NCBI RefSeq assembly: GCF_041260155.1
Contig: NC_091931.1
Span: forward strand, 8,524,361-8,588,360
Direction: 5' to 3'
DNA: 64,000 nt
From: Ptychodera flava
Taxonomy: Eukaryota; Hemichordata; Enteropneusta; Ptychoderidae
Each line of letters starts with the position of its first letter. Within the stretch, counting starts at the first letter, position 1. Below, piece by piece: positions 60,940 to 64,000 of this stretch. A program made the translations under genes and the position numbers. Under the pieces are notes generated by a model, which was given only the letters and a program-made list of their open reading frames with translations, had not been told where the DNA came from and did no database searches.

Positions 60940-61875
60940 GGAGCATTCGTTTTTTACGGGGGAGGGGGGGGGGGGTCGGTGGAATTTGAGCGACAAATGA
61001 AATGTAAAAAGCGACCCCCCTCCAAATCAAATTTCTAAAATTTGACCTCCCCAATTCATCAATTGTAAAATGTGACCCCCCCCCAAAAAAAAAAAATCAT
61101 CAGATTTGATTCATTAACCCTTCGCACCCTATGGCCGTGGCTGAAAAATTAGGCCCTTCAAAAGTGTTTGCAAGAAAAAGAGTTACCCACCCCTTGAATT
61201 TTCATGCACAAAAAACAGCGACCCTCCCCAAGATGTCACAGTCCGTATCAATAATATCTTAATTGAATTATAATTTCCCATTTGACCTTTGAACTTTCAA
61301 AGAATCCTTTTTGAACTTTACGAATAATCACTGGGTGAAATTTCAATATCATATTGGTTTTTCAGATCTGCTCTTTCTAATATAATATTCTCGTCACTTA
61401 CATTTATATCAATCATCAAACTTCTTTAAAGCACTGATTTTAATAGCTAGTTTTGTATTGTAAAAACAATATTCAAAGTTTCTTCACATACCACAATGTA
61501 TAGAGAATCAACATTTTTGTTGAAAATCAAAAATCAAATTTCTTGCACACACATGAACTTGTAATCGCCCTAGTCTAATCAAGTACACTAACATCAATAA
61601 TCAAGAGTACATAAATACACAGATTTAGCTAGTTTTGTATTTAAAAGAAATTATTCATAGCTTCTCACAGACTACTCATAGATTATGTATGGAGGACCAA
61701 GCCAAATTTTGGTGAAATTCCAAGGTCAAATTTTTGTCCATAACTCCATACAAACCTTTGTAAAATTTGACCCCTTCCAATCATTGATTGTAAAATTTGA
61801 CCCCCTAAAAACGGTTTCGTAAAAGTCAACCCCCTGATTTCCACCGCCCCCTCCCTGTAAAAAACGAATGCTCCC
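60940..61875. mobile_element. Inverted-repeat element with internal TTTGACCCC motifs
   Basis: Ends are inverted: GGAGCATTCGTTTTTTAC followed by a G-rich run and GGTGGAA at the left, and TTCCACCGCCCCCTCCCTG then TAAAAAACGAATGCTCC at the right. Inside, AAAATTTGACC(C)CC-type words recur at both ends (61012-61085 and 61765-61830). About 936 bp, AT-rich centre, no protein frame. Probably a non-autonomous DNA transposon; target duplication unclear. Confidence 0.75.
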
Positions 61876-63252
61876 TTAAACAAATTCGTAGACATCGCCG
61901 CCTATAGTGATGCGCAGTAACTCAAAACCATACCCCAGTATGAAAATTTCCTGATAGCTAGCATTCACAAGTTACCATCTTTGAGTCGAGTTTATCATCG
62001 AAAATCAAAAGAGCATCGTACTTCCCAAAAACATCCCTTAGTGCGACGAAGTGAAAAGATGTATAATATTGATATAAGCTTTTCATTGGTCGTCTGAGAT
62101 TTTGAAGTGTAAAGTTCGTATGTAAACCTTGAACTCACTGCCCCATACAATCGCATTTCAACTTTGCGTATGGTGTCATTTCAATACCTGCATGGTCGTC
62201 CTTTAGGTTCTCAACATCATTGTTGAATATCGTTACATTTAAATATAACATTTGCATGGTTCTATTTGCAAATTCTACCTTACATAGAAACTCCTTGCAA
62301 AACTATGAAGCTACCACCAAACAACCATTCGGCTAGTTTACTTTGTTTCTCTCATTATATTGAGTCACTAAAGTTGAAATTTATTATCAAACTAATTTAA
62401 GATAACGTTTTAGACGTCTGTATGCTTTAGTTTATCCTTAGAATATCAAATTTGACAATCATGACTGATGACTCAGCAAAAGCTAAATTACTGAAACTCA
62501 AAACGGATGCACAGGTATTCAACGGTAAATAAATTGAAGAAAAGCAAAGTGCCTTGGAATACAATTGGAGCGATTCGTTTTATACAGATTTTCTAAATCT
62601 TGTTCCGTTGTGTTTCATCCCAGGTAGTTTGCAAACTTACTCAGTGTTTCTTTGAAACATTTAGTGTTAGCAATACTGGTCACCATCAAGTCACGACTCC
62701 CGTTATTATTCGTGTTTTTTATAAAGTGACCTGAGAAATCTTTTCTCTCCGTGCTAAGTCGGTGTATTCGAGATGACCTGTAAAGAGCGCCCTCAAAGGT
62801 CCCGAAACTTGGAGAGTGTCATTTGTACTGAAAACATCATGATGCAGCCTACCTGTGATAATGAACTAGAACATTATTTAAATATCTACCAGATTTATCC
62901 TCCGAAAAATTATGCCAGAGCTGTCAAATCCACCGATCGATTTTAAGTGATCTTAACATACTCGTTTGTTGCCGTGGTGACGGAAGTAGTTTGACGTCAA
63001 CGGTTGTGAAAATTGAACGGTCCGCTGAACAAAGTCACGGTACACAAAGTGTAAGAATTTGATACGGGCATCGCATACACACAGTGGCCCTCTTTTGACT
63101 TCTCTCCTTTATCGTTTGTTTCATATGATCTGCAAATGATGTTGGTTTATTCACCAGGGTAGGACATGAGACTGTCGATCTTCAAGGTACCGGCCTCATC
63201 TCGGTATGTAGGAATCGACACTGAGCACCCAAAGCCTAAAACAACTTCTTTA
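61876..63252. other. No supported gene
   Basis: AT-rich sequence without a frame of note, RNA gene or repeat end that I can recognise. Confidence 0.4.
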
Positions 63253-63607
63253 AGGTAGAATGCGCCTCGGGGACAGATATTCAGACTCTCAAACTTTTAC
63301 AATTCTTATCTGATCTACCACTTGTGGGGGTTCATTTGAAAGGTCTTGTTGTAAGAAAACTTTTCACCGTCTTAGTTTTTCGAAAATTTAGAATTTTATT
63401 TTTCTCCATAGAGTTAACACAGGGGCGGTGGCCAGTTTGAATTTTAAATATCGGCACTTATCGGGTAATTGTACCTCTAGAACGAAAATTTGCAAGTTGA
63501 CACCAAAATTTTATTCTCGACTTTAAAAAAAGAATGATTGAAATATGCCTTCAGGAAAGTTTGAACGAAAGTTTAAGTTTTTTACTTTCGAGGCGCATAC
63601 TACCTTA
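63252..63607. mobile_element. TTAAGGTA-family MITE, copy 2
   Basis: Starts TTAAGGTAGAATGCGCCTCG and ends CGAGGCGCATACTACCTTAA with TTAA at both borders. It shares GACTCTCAAA, CTTAGTTTTTCGAAA and the end motif with 44563-44908. The minus-strand frames here belong to the element. Confidence 0.85.
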
Positions 63608-64000
63608 ACATGTTCTGGGTTCACAATGAATGGTTCATCGGGGAACTTTGTTGAATGGATAACACGTTGAATTTTGGACAAAACGTCTTGCCTCCCCATT
63701 CTTGTATATTTCTCCATGTGGGTGGCACACGATTCCGGAGGTGTTTTTTAAAATCCCTCTTTCTTTGTTAATGTGATGAACATAAAAACTCAGTGATCGC
63801 ATACTTCGTGCGCAGCCGAATACTAAGTCAACGTGATTATGTTCAGTTTTTCCGACGACTTGACAAGCTATCACCTAGAATAACATCAACAGAAAGCTGC
63901 ATTTCTTTCACGATAAAGATGAGACGAAATCGGTGAGTGATTTTGTTCGCATTTCACGCACGCGCTTGGGAGAGTTACTTCCCTGAATTCGGTACATTGG

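Noticed and set aside
63523..63874. Minus-strand frames near the right end as a small gene
   Set aside because: They overlap the TTAAGGTA-family element and its flank, with no family resemblance.

Overview
This is a eukaryotic, intron-rich, AT-rich window with no bacterial gene organisation. It contains three multi-exon genes, all on the minus strand and head to tail, separated and interrupted by short non-autonomous DNA transposons and microsatellites. The gene content (a cyclophilin-40 gene and two M6/proteolipid-family genes), the exon structure and the dense TTAA-flanked miniature elements suggest an invertebrate animal. An invertebrate deuterostome such as a hemichordate, echinoderm or lancelet is my guess; the species cannot be fixed from sequence alone.

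Layout from right to left, the direction of transcription. (1) About 55.1 to 36.9 kb: 'gene B', a 315-residue M6/proteolipid (GPM6/PLP) family four-helix membrane protein in seven coding exons, with the family motif CLDLRQYG and four loop cysteines. (2) About 29.7 to 15.6 kb: 'gene A', a diverged tandem paralogue of up to 464 residues in eight coding exons. Its first coding exon holds only the Met codon plus one base, as I recall for vertebrate PLP1. It has a long, very cysteine-rich cytosolic N-terminus and a 125-residue C-terminal tail. (3) 9.3 to 0.9 kb: PPID (cyclophilin 40), a 363-residue peptidyl-prolyl isomerase with TPR repeats in nine coding exons. I rebuilt all exons by hand from homology, splice signals and phase; every junction keeps frame.

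The rest is intron and intergenic DNA with several repeat families: TTAA-bounded elements of piggyBac-like type (four families, some almost fully palindromic), a TA-flanked Tc1/mariner-like palindrome, other inverted-repeat elements, an almost perfect 48-bp-arm hairpin, and long (AG)n, (ATGT)n, (AT)n and (AAC)n tracts. A few open frames of 110-160 codons (14.2, 32.6, 58.4 kb) have no recognised family and are listed with low confidence.

Functionally, PPID is a cytosolic Hsp90 co-chaperone. The two M6-type genes would make tetraspan proteolipids of the plasma membrane, a family tied to neurite/filopodium growth and, in vertebrates, myelin. I see no sign that the three genes form one pathway. 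The most interesting biology is the divergence between the M6 paralogues: gene A appears to have lost two of the four disulfide-forming loop cysteines and gained cysteine-rich and tail regions in the cytosol.
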